A DNA stretch of 12,224 nt from Candidatus Cloacimonadota bacterium (lineage in GTDB: Bacteria > Cloacimonadota > Cloacimonadia > Cloacimonadales > Cloacimonadaceae). Each line of letters starts with the position of its first letter. The first letter of the stretch is position 1. The position numbers were made by a program, and so were the translations under genes. The DNA lies in the NCBI GenBank assembly GCA_012519465.1, contig JAAYQD010000197.1:1-12224 (forward strand), read 5' to 3'. Shown here piece after piece: positions 6,579-12,224 of the stretch. The notes under the pieces are model-generated. The model ran no database searches. It was given only the letters and a program-made list of their open reading frames with translations, and was not told the origin of the DNA.

Positions 6579-6668
6579 ATGCCCTGCGGAAAGAAACGTA
6601 AAAGACACAAAATCGCCACCCACAAGCGTAAAAAACGCCTCCGTAAAAATCGTCATAAAAAGAAATAG
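6579..6668 (+). CDS. AURKAIP1/COX24-domain small basic protein (probable ribosome-associated)
   Basis: This 29-residue reading frame begins MPCGKKRKRHKIATHKRKKR and ends LRKNRHKKK. It is almost entirely Lys, Arg and His and closely resembles the very short AURKAIP1/COX24-domain proteins (DUF1713, PF08213) common in Bacteroidota. Members of this domain family are small-subunit ribosomal components: mitochondrial mS38 and mycobacterial bS22. Binding to the 30S subunit is therefore the likely role, by analogy only. A TAGAGG site (6568-6573) lies 5 bases before the ATG. The gene starts 14 bases after the HU stop and ends 7 bases before the terminator, so the two form one transcription unit. Being under 30 codons, it is easily missed by gene callers with a length cut-off. 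Sequence resemblance, composition, binding site and position all agree. Confidence 0.85.
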   Translation: MPCGKKRKRHKIATHKRKKRLRKNRHKKK

Positions 6669-6675
6669 ACTTCTT

Positions 6676-6707
6676 AAAAAGGGTTGCCGGTTGGCAGCCC
6701 TTTTTTG
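6676..6707 (+). terminator. Intrinsic terminator of the HU-COX24 unit
   Basis: GGGTTGCC (6681-6688), loop GGTT, GGCAGCCC (6693-6700) form an 8-base stem with one T-G wobble, flanked by AAAAA upstream and TTTTTT (6701-6706) downstream. It starts 7 bases after the stop of the small basic-protein gene. Confidence 0.9.
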
Positions 6708-7074
6708 ATGGCAGCAAGCTGCAAGACATATCTTTATAATCATCAGCAGAATAAGCCTGCTTTGAGCAGTAAAATATAAGGGCTACCAATTTAGTTCTTG
6801 ACAGAATCGCCCCACTTTATTTCTCTGACATTAGCCTACAGACCCTACATAGAATGCCCTCCGAAGCGTGGGAGCACCACCCGGTGTCTCCCACGTTTTT
6901 TTGTTTAAGGTTTTGGCTTGAGATCAGGCAAGTGATATGAAAGGGGATTCCAGTCTAAAAAGCAGCCCTGAATCTGCATTCCAATAGTGATTATAAAGAT
7001 TTTCCTTGATTGATTTTGGGCTTGCAATATCTTGACTCTTTTAGTAAAAAAGCCTTGAATTAAGGAGTGATACG
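6708..7074 (+). other. Intergenic region upstream of ribH; weak promoter candidate
   Basis: No protein gene is supported here. It holds an isolated TTGACA (6798-6803), the terminator-like hairpin at 6867-6902 and the ribH leader. The best promoter candidate for ribH is TTGATT (7006-7011), 16 bases, TATCTT (7028-7033), which is weak. No FMN riboswitch (RFN element) was recognised. The ribosome binding site AAGGAG (7062-7067) lies 7 bases ahead of the ribH ATG. Confidence 0.4.
6867..6902 (+). terminator. Orphan terminator-like hairpin with T7 tail
   Basis: CGTGGGAG (6867-6874) pairs perfectly with CTCCCACG (6888-6895). An inner CACC/GGTG stem with one bulged T and an ACCC loop extends it, and seven Ts follow (6896-6902). 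It has all the marks of a rho-independent terminator, yet the previous gene already has one 160 bases upstream. It may end a short untranslated RNA starting after 6803, act as an attenuator for ribH, or be a dispersed repeat. Confidence 0.65.
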
Positions 7075-7554
7075 ATGAAAATAATAGAAGGTAAGCTGGT
7101 CTCCAAAGCTTATCGGTTCAGCATTGTGGTAAGCCGCTTCAATGAATTTATCAGCGGCAAATTGCTGGAAGGAGCTTTGGATTGTTTGAAACGCCATGAG
7201 GTGCGCGAAGAAGACATCAAGGTGATTTGGGTGCCGGGTGCTTTTGAGATTCCCCTGATAGCCCAAAAGGCGGCGGAAGACAAGAATGCTGATGCCGTGA
7301 TTTGTTTGGGAGCCGTGATCCGCGGTTCCACCCCTCACTTTGATTATGTGAGCGCAGAGGTGAGCAAAGGCATCGCCAACGTGGGTCTGAAGCTGGGTAA
7401 ACCGGTTATATTTGGCATCCTCACCACAGACACATTGGAGCAAGCCATCGAGCGTGCAGGCACCAAGGCTGGCAATAAAGGCTTTGACGCGGCTGCATCT
7501 GCTCTGGAAATGGTTGATTTGCTGAAGGAAATGGAGAATGGGGCTAAGGCGTAA
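7075..7554 (+). CDS. ribH: 6,7-dimethyl-8-ribityllumazine synthase
   Basis: This 159-residue protein is lumazine synthase, which condenses 5-amino-6-ribitylamino-uracil with 3,4-dihydroxy-2-butanone 4-phosphate in the penultimate step of riboflavin synthesis. It is cytosolic and forms pentamers or icosahedral 60-mers. Motifs seen: VVSRFNEFI (18-26, substrate-stacking Phe22), VPGAFEIP (53-60), [16 protein letters not shown] (77-92, catalytic-type His88), [17 protein letters not shown] (113-129, with the phosphate-binding Arg127) and the following NKG. Length is normal (about 155). AAGGAG lies 7 bases before the ATG. Its 3' end overlaps nusB by 17 bases, a neighbour pair seen in many bacteria. 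No other riboflavin gene is in view. It is probably the first gene of the long plus-strand operon. Confidence 0.97.
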   Translation: MKIIEGKLVSKAYRFSIVVSRFNEFISGKLLEGALDCLKRHEVREEDIKVIWVPGAFEIPLIAQKAAEDKNADAVICLGAVIRGSTPHFDYVSAEVSKGIANVGLKLGKPVIFGILTTDTLEQAIERAGTKAGNKGFDAAASALEMVDLLKEMENGAKA

Positions 7555-7999
7555 GGGGCGTGAACTGGCTATGCAAACTCTTTATGCGCTTGGCTTTGCC
7601 GAGACCAGTGACGAGTTTGTGGAGTATTCGCTGCTCAAACAGTATCCGGAAGTCTTCCATCAGCTATTGACCTCGGAGAGGATAGATTATAGCTCTCCCC
7701 TGAGCGCCTTTGCCGAGGAATTGATCAAAAATACCATCATCAACCTGGATGATATTGCGGATCAAATCACCAAACATAGTGCCAATTGGAGCATGGAAAG
7801 CCTGGCACCGCTGGAACGCAGTATGTTGCAGATTGCCGTGTATGAGCTGATGTTTACGGATACACCCCCTGCGGTGGTGATCAATGAAGCCATTGAAATC
7901 TCCAAAAAGTATTCCAGCGAAGGAGCCGGCAAATTTCTGAATGGTATCTTGGATGCCGTGTCTAAAGAACTGAAAGATACCCAAGACCAAGGGAGATAA
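7538..7999 (+). CDS. nusB: Transcription antitermination factor NusB
   Basis: This 153-residue all-helical protein matches NusB, which binds boxA RNA together with NusE (S10) and supports antitermination of rRNA operons. Recognisable parts: the N-terminal [17 protein letters not shown] (4-20, the basic RNA-binding helix with the family pattern R-x-x-A-x-Q-x-L-Y), the central helix [20 protein letters not shown] (63-82), and the conserved C-terminal half [20 protein letters not shown] (84-103) and [19 protein letters not shown] (109-127), then [13 protein letters not shown] (129-141). The ATG at 7538 lies inside ribH, with AAGGAA (7525-7530) 7 bases upstream, and gives exactly the usual N-terminus. 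Length is normal. Only one base separates its stop from the next gene. Confidence 0.95.
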   Translation: MGLRRKGRELAMQTLYALGFAETSDEFVEYSLLKQYPEVFHQLLTSERIDYSSPLSAFAEELIKNTIINLDDIADQITKHSANWSMESLAPLERSMLQIAVYELMFTDTPPAVVINEAIEISKKYSSEGAGKFLNGILDAVSKELKDTQDQGR

Positions 8000-8000
8000 G

Positions 8001-8921
8001 ATGACAAAGACGCAAAACCCCACACCGCAACAGCCTTTGGTGTGTTCCATTGGTGTGTTTGCCCACAATGAAGCCGCCAATATCCGCTTGCTATTGGAAT
8101 CCCTGAGCCGGCAAAAGCTGAAGGACGTGACCATCCACGAAATCATCGTAGTATCCAGCGCCAGCACTGATGGCACAGATGAAATCGTGAGCAAGTATAT
8201 AGAGGAAGACCCCCGGGTGAAACTGATTACGCAGGAACGCCGGGAGGGTAAATCCGCCGCCATCAATCTCTTTATCGCTGCTGCCACCCAGGAGCTCTTG
8301 GTGGTGATCAGCGGAGACGTGATACCTGCCGCCACCACCATCGAGCAGCTGGTTTCTGCTTTCAAAGATCAATCCATCGGCGCCACTGGCGGACGCCCCA
8401 TGCCCGTGAATGAGAAAGAAAGCTTTATGGGCTATGCCGTGCACCTGCTGTGGCGTTTGCATCACCGGATGGCGATGTTGAGCCCCAAACTGGGCGAGAT
8501 GATAGCCTTTCGCAAGGTGATGGATGAGATTCCGGCAGATTCCGCCGTGGATGAGGCCAGCATCGAAGCACTGGTGCGTGAGGAAGGATTGAAGCTGAGA
8601 TATATCCCCACAGCGCTTATTTACAACAAGGGTCCCAATAACCTGAAAGACTTTATCAAACAGCGTCGCCGCATCCAAAACGGTCATCTCTGGCTGAAGG
8701 AAAAGCAGGATTACAAGGTGGTTTCCCAGGATAGCGGCACCCTATTTTGGATCTTGGTGGATGAAGCCACCCAATTCCCCTTGCAAATCCCCAAGATGAT
8801 GGCTGTGATGGGGCTGGAAATCTATTGCAGAATGTTGGGCGCGTGGGATTATCGGGTGAAGGGGCGCAATCCCTTTGCCTGGGATATTGCCCGCAGCACC
8901 AAGGATTTGGGGGAGCGTTAA
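8001..8921 (+). CDS. Family 2 glycosyltransferase (GT-A fold)
   Basis: This 306-residue protein has the GT2 layout: a nucleotide-sugar-dependent inverting transferase at the cytoplasmic face. Seen: first strand and donor-binding start CSIGVFAHNEAANIRLLLES (15-34), VVSSASTDGTDEIV (50-63), REGKSAAINLFIAAA (81-95), the metal-binding position as ISGDVIPA (103-110, a GD where DxD is usual), ATGGRPMPVN (128-137), the acidic acceptor/base motif AVDEASIEALV (182-192) and the R-rich QRRRIQNGH (221-229), equivalent to Q/RxxRW. There is no obvious transmembrane pair at the C-terminus, only a hydrophobic helix at about 246-281. AAGGGAG lies about 5 bases upstream of the ATG. It is placed one base after nusB and one base before the radical SAM gene. 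Donor and acceptor are unknown; polyprenol-phosphate, lipid or polysaccharide acceptors are all possible. Confidence 0.85.
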   Translation: MTKTQNPTPQQPLVCSIGVFAHNEAANIRLLLESLSRQKLKDVTIHEIIVVSSASTDGTDEIVSKYIEEDPRVKLITQERREGKSAAINLFIAAATQELLVVISGDVIPAATTIEQLVSAFKDQSIGATGGRPMPVNEKESFMGYAVHLLWRLHHRMAMLSPKLGEMIAFRKVMDEIPADSAVDEASIEALVREEGLKLRYIPTALIYNKGPNNLKDFIKQRRRIQNGHLWLKEKQDYKVVSQDSGTLFWILVDEATQFPLQIPKMMAVMGLEIYCRMLGAWDYRVKGRNPFAWDIARSTKDLGER

Positions 8922-8922
8922 G

Positions 8923-10005
8923 ATGATTTGGTTGATGTGGCGGATGTTGGGTTATTGGTTTATGAAGCGCTTGGGCTTTCCCAAGATGCTGCCCATCAAT
9001 TATACCGTGAGCCTTTTGTACACCTGCAATTCACGCTGTGCCACCTGTAATGTGTGGAAAAAGAAGGCGCGCAACCTTACTCCGGATGAATACCGCAAGA
9101 TATTTAAGAGCGTGGGCAGGGCTCCCTATTGGATCACCTTCAGTGGTGGAGAGCCCTTTTTGAGGCAGGATCTGGATGAGGTGGTTACCAGCATCTACAA
9201 GATTTCACGCCCTCGCATCATCAATATCCCCACCAATGGCATCCTCACCAAAGCCATTGTGGAGAAGACTGCCGCCATCGCCAAGGCATGCCCCAAAGCG
9301 CAAATCATCATCAATGTCTCCATCGATGGAGTGGAAGAGCAACACGATGAAATCAGGCGCGTGCCGGGCAATTATAAAAAGGCGATTGCCACCTTCAACC
9401 GCCTGAAAGCATTGAAGCTGCCCAATCTGAGCGTGGGCATCCACACGGTGATCAGCAAGCTGAATGTGGAGAGCTTTGCCTCCATCGCCACAGAGCTGAT
9501 GCGCCTGGAGCCGGATAGCTATATCACAGAGATTGCAGAGGAAAGGGTGGAGCTGGATACCATCGGAGCGGATATCACTCCCTCTTTGGTGAATTATAAG
9601 AGTGCGGCAGACTTTCTGATCCATCGCATCAAACGCAGCAAGTTTAAGGGTATGAACAAGATAACGATGGCTTTCAGAATAGAATATTACAATCTGGTAA
9701 AACGCATCATGCGCGATAAAAAGCAGGTTTTGCCGTGTTATAGCGCAGTGGCATCCGTCCAGATATCCCCGGATGGAGACCTCTGGCCCTGCTGTGTGAA
9801 AGCCACAAATATGGGCAACCTGAGGCAAAGCAACTATAACTTTCGTAAGATCTGGTATTCTGCGGAAGCCGAATTGGAGCGCCGTTCCATCCACAGGCGA
9901 GAATGCTGGTGTCCCCTGGCAAATGCTGCCTACACCAATATGCTGATGGATTTGCCCACTTTGTTCCGCGTCTTTTGGCGTTCTCAAATTAAATGGTGGA
10001 GTTGA
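8923..10005 (+). CDS. Radical SAM protein with SPASM/twitch-like C-terminal cysteines
   Basis: This 360-residue protein has the radical SAM cluster motif C35-NSR-C39-AT-C42 (CxxxCxxC), the SAM-binding FSGGEPF (73-79), NIPTNGIL (101-108) and the strand NVSIDGVEE (131-139), as in the SPASM-type branch. The C-terminal region has CYSAVASVQISPDGDLWPCC (272-291) and ECWCPLAN (327-334): Cys272, Cys290, Cys291, Cys328 and Cys330 could ligate one auxiliary iron-sulfur cluster, as in twitch/SPASM domains. The N-terminus MIWLMWRMLGYWFMKRLGFP is unusually Trp/Met-rich and may associate with membrane. The ATG at 8923 is chosen over the in-frame ATG at 8875 because GGGGAG sits 7 bases upstream and the start falls one base after the glycosyltransferase stop. 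Substrate unknown: a modified peptide or a lipid/sugar head group are possible. The first 16 residues of the longer frame are dismissed. Confidence 0.85.
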   Translation: MIWLMWRMLGYWFMKRLGFPKMLPINYTVSLLYTCNSRCATCNVWKKKARNLTPDEYRKIFKSVGRAPYWITFSGGEPFLRQDLDEVVTSIYKISRPRIINIPTNGILTKAIVEKTAAIAKACPKAQIIINVSIDGVEEQHDEIRRVPGNYKKAIATFNRLKALKLPNLSVGIHTVISKLNVESFASIATELMRLEPDSYITEIAEERVELDTIGADITPSLVNYKSAADFLIHRIKRSKFKGMNKITMAFRIEYYNLVKRIMRDKKQVLPCYSAVASVQISPDGDLWPCCVKATNMGNLRQSNYNFRKIWYSAEAELERRSIHRRECWCPLANAAYTNMLMDLPTLFRVFWRSQIKWWS

Positions 10006-10006
10006 T

Positions 10007-11419
10007 ATGATAACCCTCAGCAGCAAGATGCAATCCCCGCCCTCTGCAGTCCTGGAATACCAGGTGGAGCGAGACGGTCGCTATGGATGGTTCCTTGCGG
10101 TTTGGCATCCTGAAGAGCATCATATTTTGGAAGAGATTCAAGCAGAGATCAAGCTGGAGATCATGAATTCAGACGTCATGAATATCAGCAAGATCGAAGC
10201 GGAAAAGTGGTTGAAGAATTTCTTTGCGGATTATCACTGGCGTTTGCATGCCAGCCTGAGGCGCAGTGAACTCAAGGAGCAGGGCATCTCGCTGTTTTTG
10301 GGCTTGATGTATGATAACGAAATCTATTTTGTCCAGTTTGGACGTCTCTTTTGTGTGTTGGGCGATAAGAAGAAATATGCTCCCGTGGGTAGGAACTGGG
10401 AAAACTCCCACCTGCAAACCCTGGAACAGATGAACCTCTTGGGGATGTCTGCCCAGGAAATCAGGGTGAGACCCCAGAAGGTGGTGATCCCGGAAAATCA
10501 ATTCCTGTTGGTATTGCCCGGGCAGATGGCGCGTGATCTTTTTGGCAATGACTTTGATCCCGGCAGCGTGAATGCACTGTTGGATTCCTTGGCAACCCGT
10601 CCGGGAGCCCTGTGGCTGCTTTTGAGGCATGAACCCAGCCAGCAGCGTACCAAGCGGCGCAAGTTTTCCAGCCTGCATATCGCCACCGGCATCCTCTTTT
10701 TATGCACCATCCTGGCTGTCATCTACGTCAGTTTTGGAGGACGCTTCTTTGAGGTGGCGTGGCAAAGGGCAAGGATGCTGTTTCAAAGCAAAACAAAGCC
10801 CATCCCCCTGCAGGAGATCCCCAGTTATCTGAATATTGAAAACCAGCGGATGAGGGGGATGCTGGAGCAAGCCCTCAAAAGCCCCGCCCGCAAGGTGGAG
10901 CTCAAATTTGCCTGGAATACAGACCTTCCCTTTCAGGTGACCGCTGCCCCCGGCTTTGACCTGGAAAACATCTACCTTGCCACAGATAACAAGGTATTAG
11001 CCTTCAACAAAAAAGAGCGCAACCGGCTGTGGAGCAAAGATATGGAGAGCAAGGTGCAGGGCATCACCTGCAGCAGTGGCGGCCTGATGATAAATCTGGA
11101 AAACAACCAGCTCTTGAACCTCAATCATAAGGGTGAGACCAATTGGCAGCTATCTTTGCAGGGGCATGCACCGCAGTATCACTCCCTCAAACCCATCGAG
11201 ATTACCAATGGCAACGATCCCCGCCTGGATGGCAGCCTGCTCATCATCCCCAACAGCCGCGGCATCATTGCCCTGGATATCAATACCGGAGAGGCGTTTA
11301 GCGAAATCACCTTCAAGGATGATCTGCAATATCTCTCCGCCTATGATAGCTTCCAATCCTGCTTTTATGCCGTGGTGCAAAACGAAATTATATGCATAGA
11401 CCTCAAAATACTAAACTAA
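10007..11419 (+). CDS. Membrane protein: degenerate PP2C-like domain, one TM helix, PQQ-type propeller repeats
   Basis: I do not recognise this 470-residue protein as a named family. Residues about 12-208 have the strand pattern of a PP2C (PPM) phosphatase: LEYQVERDGRYGWFLAVW, GISLFLGLMYDNEIYFVQFG (93-112), FCVLGDKKKYAPVG (115-128), ENQFLLVLPGQMARDL (163-178) and GALWLLLRHE (200-209). The metal-binding acids are absent: the usual GDSR reads FGRL, and SDG reads PGQ. If the assignment is right, it is a pseudophosphatase. KRRKF then precedes one membrane helix (about 223-243), a short linker, and beta-propeller-like strands (about 300-468) such as LENIYLATDNKVLAFNKKE and GSLLIIPNSRGIIALDINTG with PQQ/quinoprotein repeat character. 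The basic residues before the helix suggest N-in, C-out topology: a cytoplasmic sensor-like domain tied to a periplasmic propeller. It starts one base after the radical SAM gene, and DUF4159 starts within its 3' end. A weak GTTGAT precedes the ATG. Confidence 0.7.
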   Translation: MITLSSKMQSPPSAVLEYQVERDGRYGWFLAVWHPEEHHILEEIQAEIKLEIMNSDVMNISKIEAEKWLKNFFADYHWRLHASLRRSELKEQGISLFLGLMYDNEIYFVQFGRLFCVLGDKKKYAPVGRNWENSHLQTLEQMNLLGMSAQEIRVRPQKVVIPENQFLLVLPGQMARDLFGNDFDPGSVNALLDSLATRPGALWLLLRHEPSQQRTKRRKFSSLHIATGILFLCTILAVIYVSFGGRFFEVAWQRARMLFQSKTKPIPLQEIPSYLNIENQRMRGMLEQALKSPARKVELKFAWNTDLPFQVTAAPGFDLENIYLATDNKVLAFNKKERNRLWSKDMESKVQGITCSSGGLMINLENNQLLNLNHKGETNWQLSLQGHAPQYHSLKPIEITNGNDPRLDGSLLIIPNSRGIIALDINTGEAFSEITFKDDLQYLSAYDSFQSCFYAVVQNEIICIDLKILN

Positions 11420-12072
11420 TCATACTCTTGCTGCTCTTTCTCTTCGGCTCTTTGGCGGCAGTGACGGGAGATATCAGCCGCACAGGCCTGGCACGCCTGC
11501 AGTATGATGGTGGAGGGGATTGGTACAACGATCCCGAGGTCTTGCCCAATCTTGCCCGCTTTCTAAACCAATCCTTAGGCACCAATTTCCCCATCGATCA
11601 GGCCGTGGTGAAGGCATCCGATATCAAGCTGTTCGAGTATCCCTTCCTCTATCTCACCGGACATGGGAATATCCGTTTTAGCGACAGGGAGGCGGACAAC
11701 CTGAGGCAATGGATGCAAAGAGGCGGCTTTTTGTATGCTGATGATGATTATGGGATGGATGAATCCTTCCGGAGGGAGATCAAGCGCATCTTCCCGGAAT
11801 ACAGCCTCACGGAGATTGGTCCCTCGCATCCCCTCTTTACCTCGTTTTACGATTTCTCTGATGGCCTGCCCAAGATTCACGAACACGACAACCAACCGCC
11901 CCAAGCCTTTGGCATCTTTGATGATACCGGCCGCATGCTGTGCCTTTACACCTATGAAAGCAACATCAGCGATGGCTGGGCAGATCCCGGAACCCACAAT
12001 AATCCGCCAGAGGTGAGGGAAACCGCCCTGCGCTTTGGCGTGAATATCGTCTATCACCTGATGACCCGCTGA
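11392..12072 (+). CDS. Exported DUF4159 protein
   Basis: This 226-residue protein has a signal peptide (NTKLIILLLLFLFGSLAA, 6-23) and then a DUF4159 domain. Family features seen: LARLQYDGGGDWYNDPE (33-49), FLYLTGHGNIRFSD (85-98), and READNLRQWMQRGGFLYADD (99-118), then ESFRREIKRIFPE (124-136). DUF4159 has a class-I glutamine-amidotransferase-like fold and unknown function; it occurs in exported proteins of many FCB and myxobacterial genomes, often beside MoxR/BatA-type or large membrane proteins. No Cys-His pair typical of an active amidotransferase is evident (the only mature-region Cys is Cys184), so catalysis by that mechanism is unlikely. The ATG at 11392 overlaps the previous gene by 28 bases and has no clear binding site; coupling with the upstream gene is likely. 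The mature protein is probably periplasmic. Confidence 0.85.
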   Translation: MHRPQNTKLIILLLLFLFGSLAAVTGDISRTGLARLQYDGGGDWYNDPEVLPNLARFLNQSLGTNFPIDQAVVKASDIKLFEYPFLYLTGHGNIRFSDREADNLRQWMQRGGFLYADDDYGMDESFRREIKRIFPEYSLTEIGPSHPLFTSFYDFSDGLPKIHEHDNQPPQAFGIFDDTGRMLCLYTYESNISDGWADPGTHNNPPEVRETALRFGVNIVYHLMTR

Positions 12073-12076
12073 TGCC

Positions 12077-12224
12077 ATGAGAATCTGCGTAATCTCCGAT
12101 GTCCACTTCAAATACAAGCACAAAAGCGAGGCTGACCGCCAAAACGCCGCCCTCTTTCTGTATTTTCTCTCCTCCAGCGTGGGACGCTATGACCTGATGG
12201 TGCTCAACGGAGATATCTTTGATC
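12077..12224 (+). CDS. Metallophosphoesterase (LpxH/YfcE-like calcineurin superfamily), N-terminal part
   Basis: The 49 visible residues start MRICVISDVHFKYKHKSEAD and end RYDLMVLNGDIFD at the window edge. SDVHF (7-11, the DxH metal motif) and NGDIFD (44-49, the GDxxD motif) are the first two metal-binding motifs of calcineurin-like phosphoesterases. The spacing and the GDIFD form are reminiscent of UDP-2,3-diacylglucosamine hydrolases (LpxH-type, lipid A synthesis), but other phosphodiesterases look the same at this end, so no symbol is given. The ATG is 4 bases after the DUF4159 stop; no strong binding site is present, in line with translational coupling. The remaining gene is outside the window. 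Confidence 0.85.
   Translation, partial: MRICVISDVHFKYKHKSEADRQNAALFLYFLSSSVGRYDLMVLNGDIFD

Noticed and set aside
6938..6988. A 16-codon frame starting MKGDSSLK
   Set aside because: No ribosome binding site, no resemblance to a known peptide, and a length expected by chance.
7032..7060. TTGACT and TTGAAT, 17 bases apart, before ribH
   Set aside because: The -10 is poor and the start would fall within or after the AAGGAG site.
6903..7074. FMN riboswitch (RFN element) ahead of ribH
   Set aside because: The conserved RFN blocks are not recognisable, and the leader is AT-rich and short.
9205..10026. A 273-codon minus-strand open frame opposite the radical SAM gene
   Set aside because: It is antisense to intact cysteine and SAM-binding motifs, and its His/Asp-rich composition is typical of shadow frames.
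1..12224. CRISPR arrays, tRNA or rRNA genes, transposase genes
   Set aside because: No regularly spaced repeats, no tRNA T-loop-like motifs in the intergenic regions, and no transposase-like product were seen.

Overview
The window looks like chromosomal DNA of a Gram-negative-type bacterium of the FCB superphylum. The best guess is Candidatus Cloacimonadota or a relative, but no marker gene settles this. Reasons: mid-range GC, consistent AAGGAG-type ribosome binding sites, an HU gene followed by a 29-residue AURKAIP1/COX24-type basic protein (a form familiar from Bacteroidota), a large YfhO membrane protein, a DUF4159 protein, and very tightly packed genes. No rRNA, tRNA, CRISPR array, phage gene or transposase gene is visible.

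Left part (1-3572, minus strand): reading from right to left, a YfhO-family polytopic membrane protein, a secreted or anchored MORN/YwqK-type repeat protein, and the start of panB (ketopantoate hydroxymethyltransferase), which runs off the window. The repeat-protein gene and panB overlap by 8 bases. A divergent intergenic region (3573-3672) separates yfhO from a hotdog-fold acyl-CoA thioesterase on the plus strand.

Middle (4056-4348): between the thioesterase and a convergent nucleotide-sugar dehydrogenase lies about 230 bases of repeat-like DNA: an imperfect 15-base terminal inverted repeat enclosing several GC-rich trinucleotide-loop hairpins, an AT-rich tandem repeat and a CTAA-rich tract. 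It appears to have supplied the thioesterase gene with its last codons and stop. A strong terminator for the dehydrogenase follows.

Centre right (5885-7074): a mostly non-coding stretch with a good promoter for HU, the HU gene, the tiny COX24-type gene, a clear terminator, and an orphan terminator-like hairpin that could end a short RNA.

Right part (7075-12224, plus strand): an apparent seven-gene operon with gaps of 1 to 4 bases or overlaps: ribH, nusB, a family 2 glycosyltransferase, a radical SAM protein with a SPASM/twitch-like cysteine tail, a protein resembling a degenerate PP2C phosphatase joined through one membrane helix to a PQQ-type beta-propeller, a secreted DUF4159 protein, and the start of a metallophosphoesterase. 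The first two are housekeeping genes. The rest look like an uncharacterised envelope-related module riding on the same transcript. This module is the part most likely to be an undescribed system, though its function cannot be read from sequence alone.
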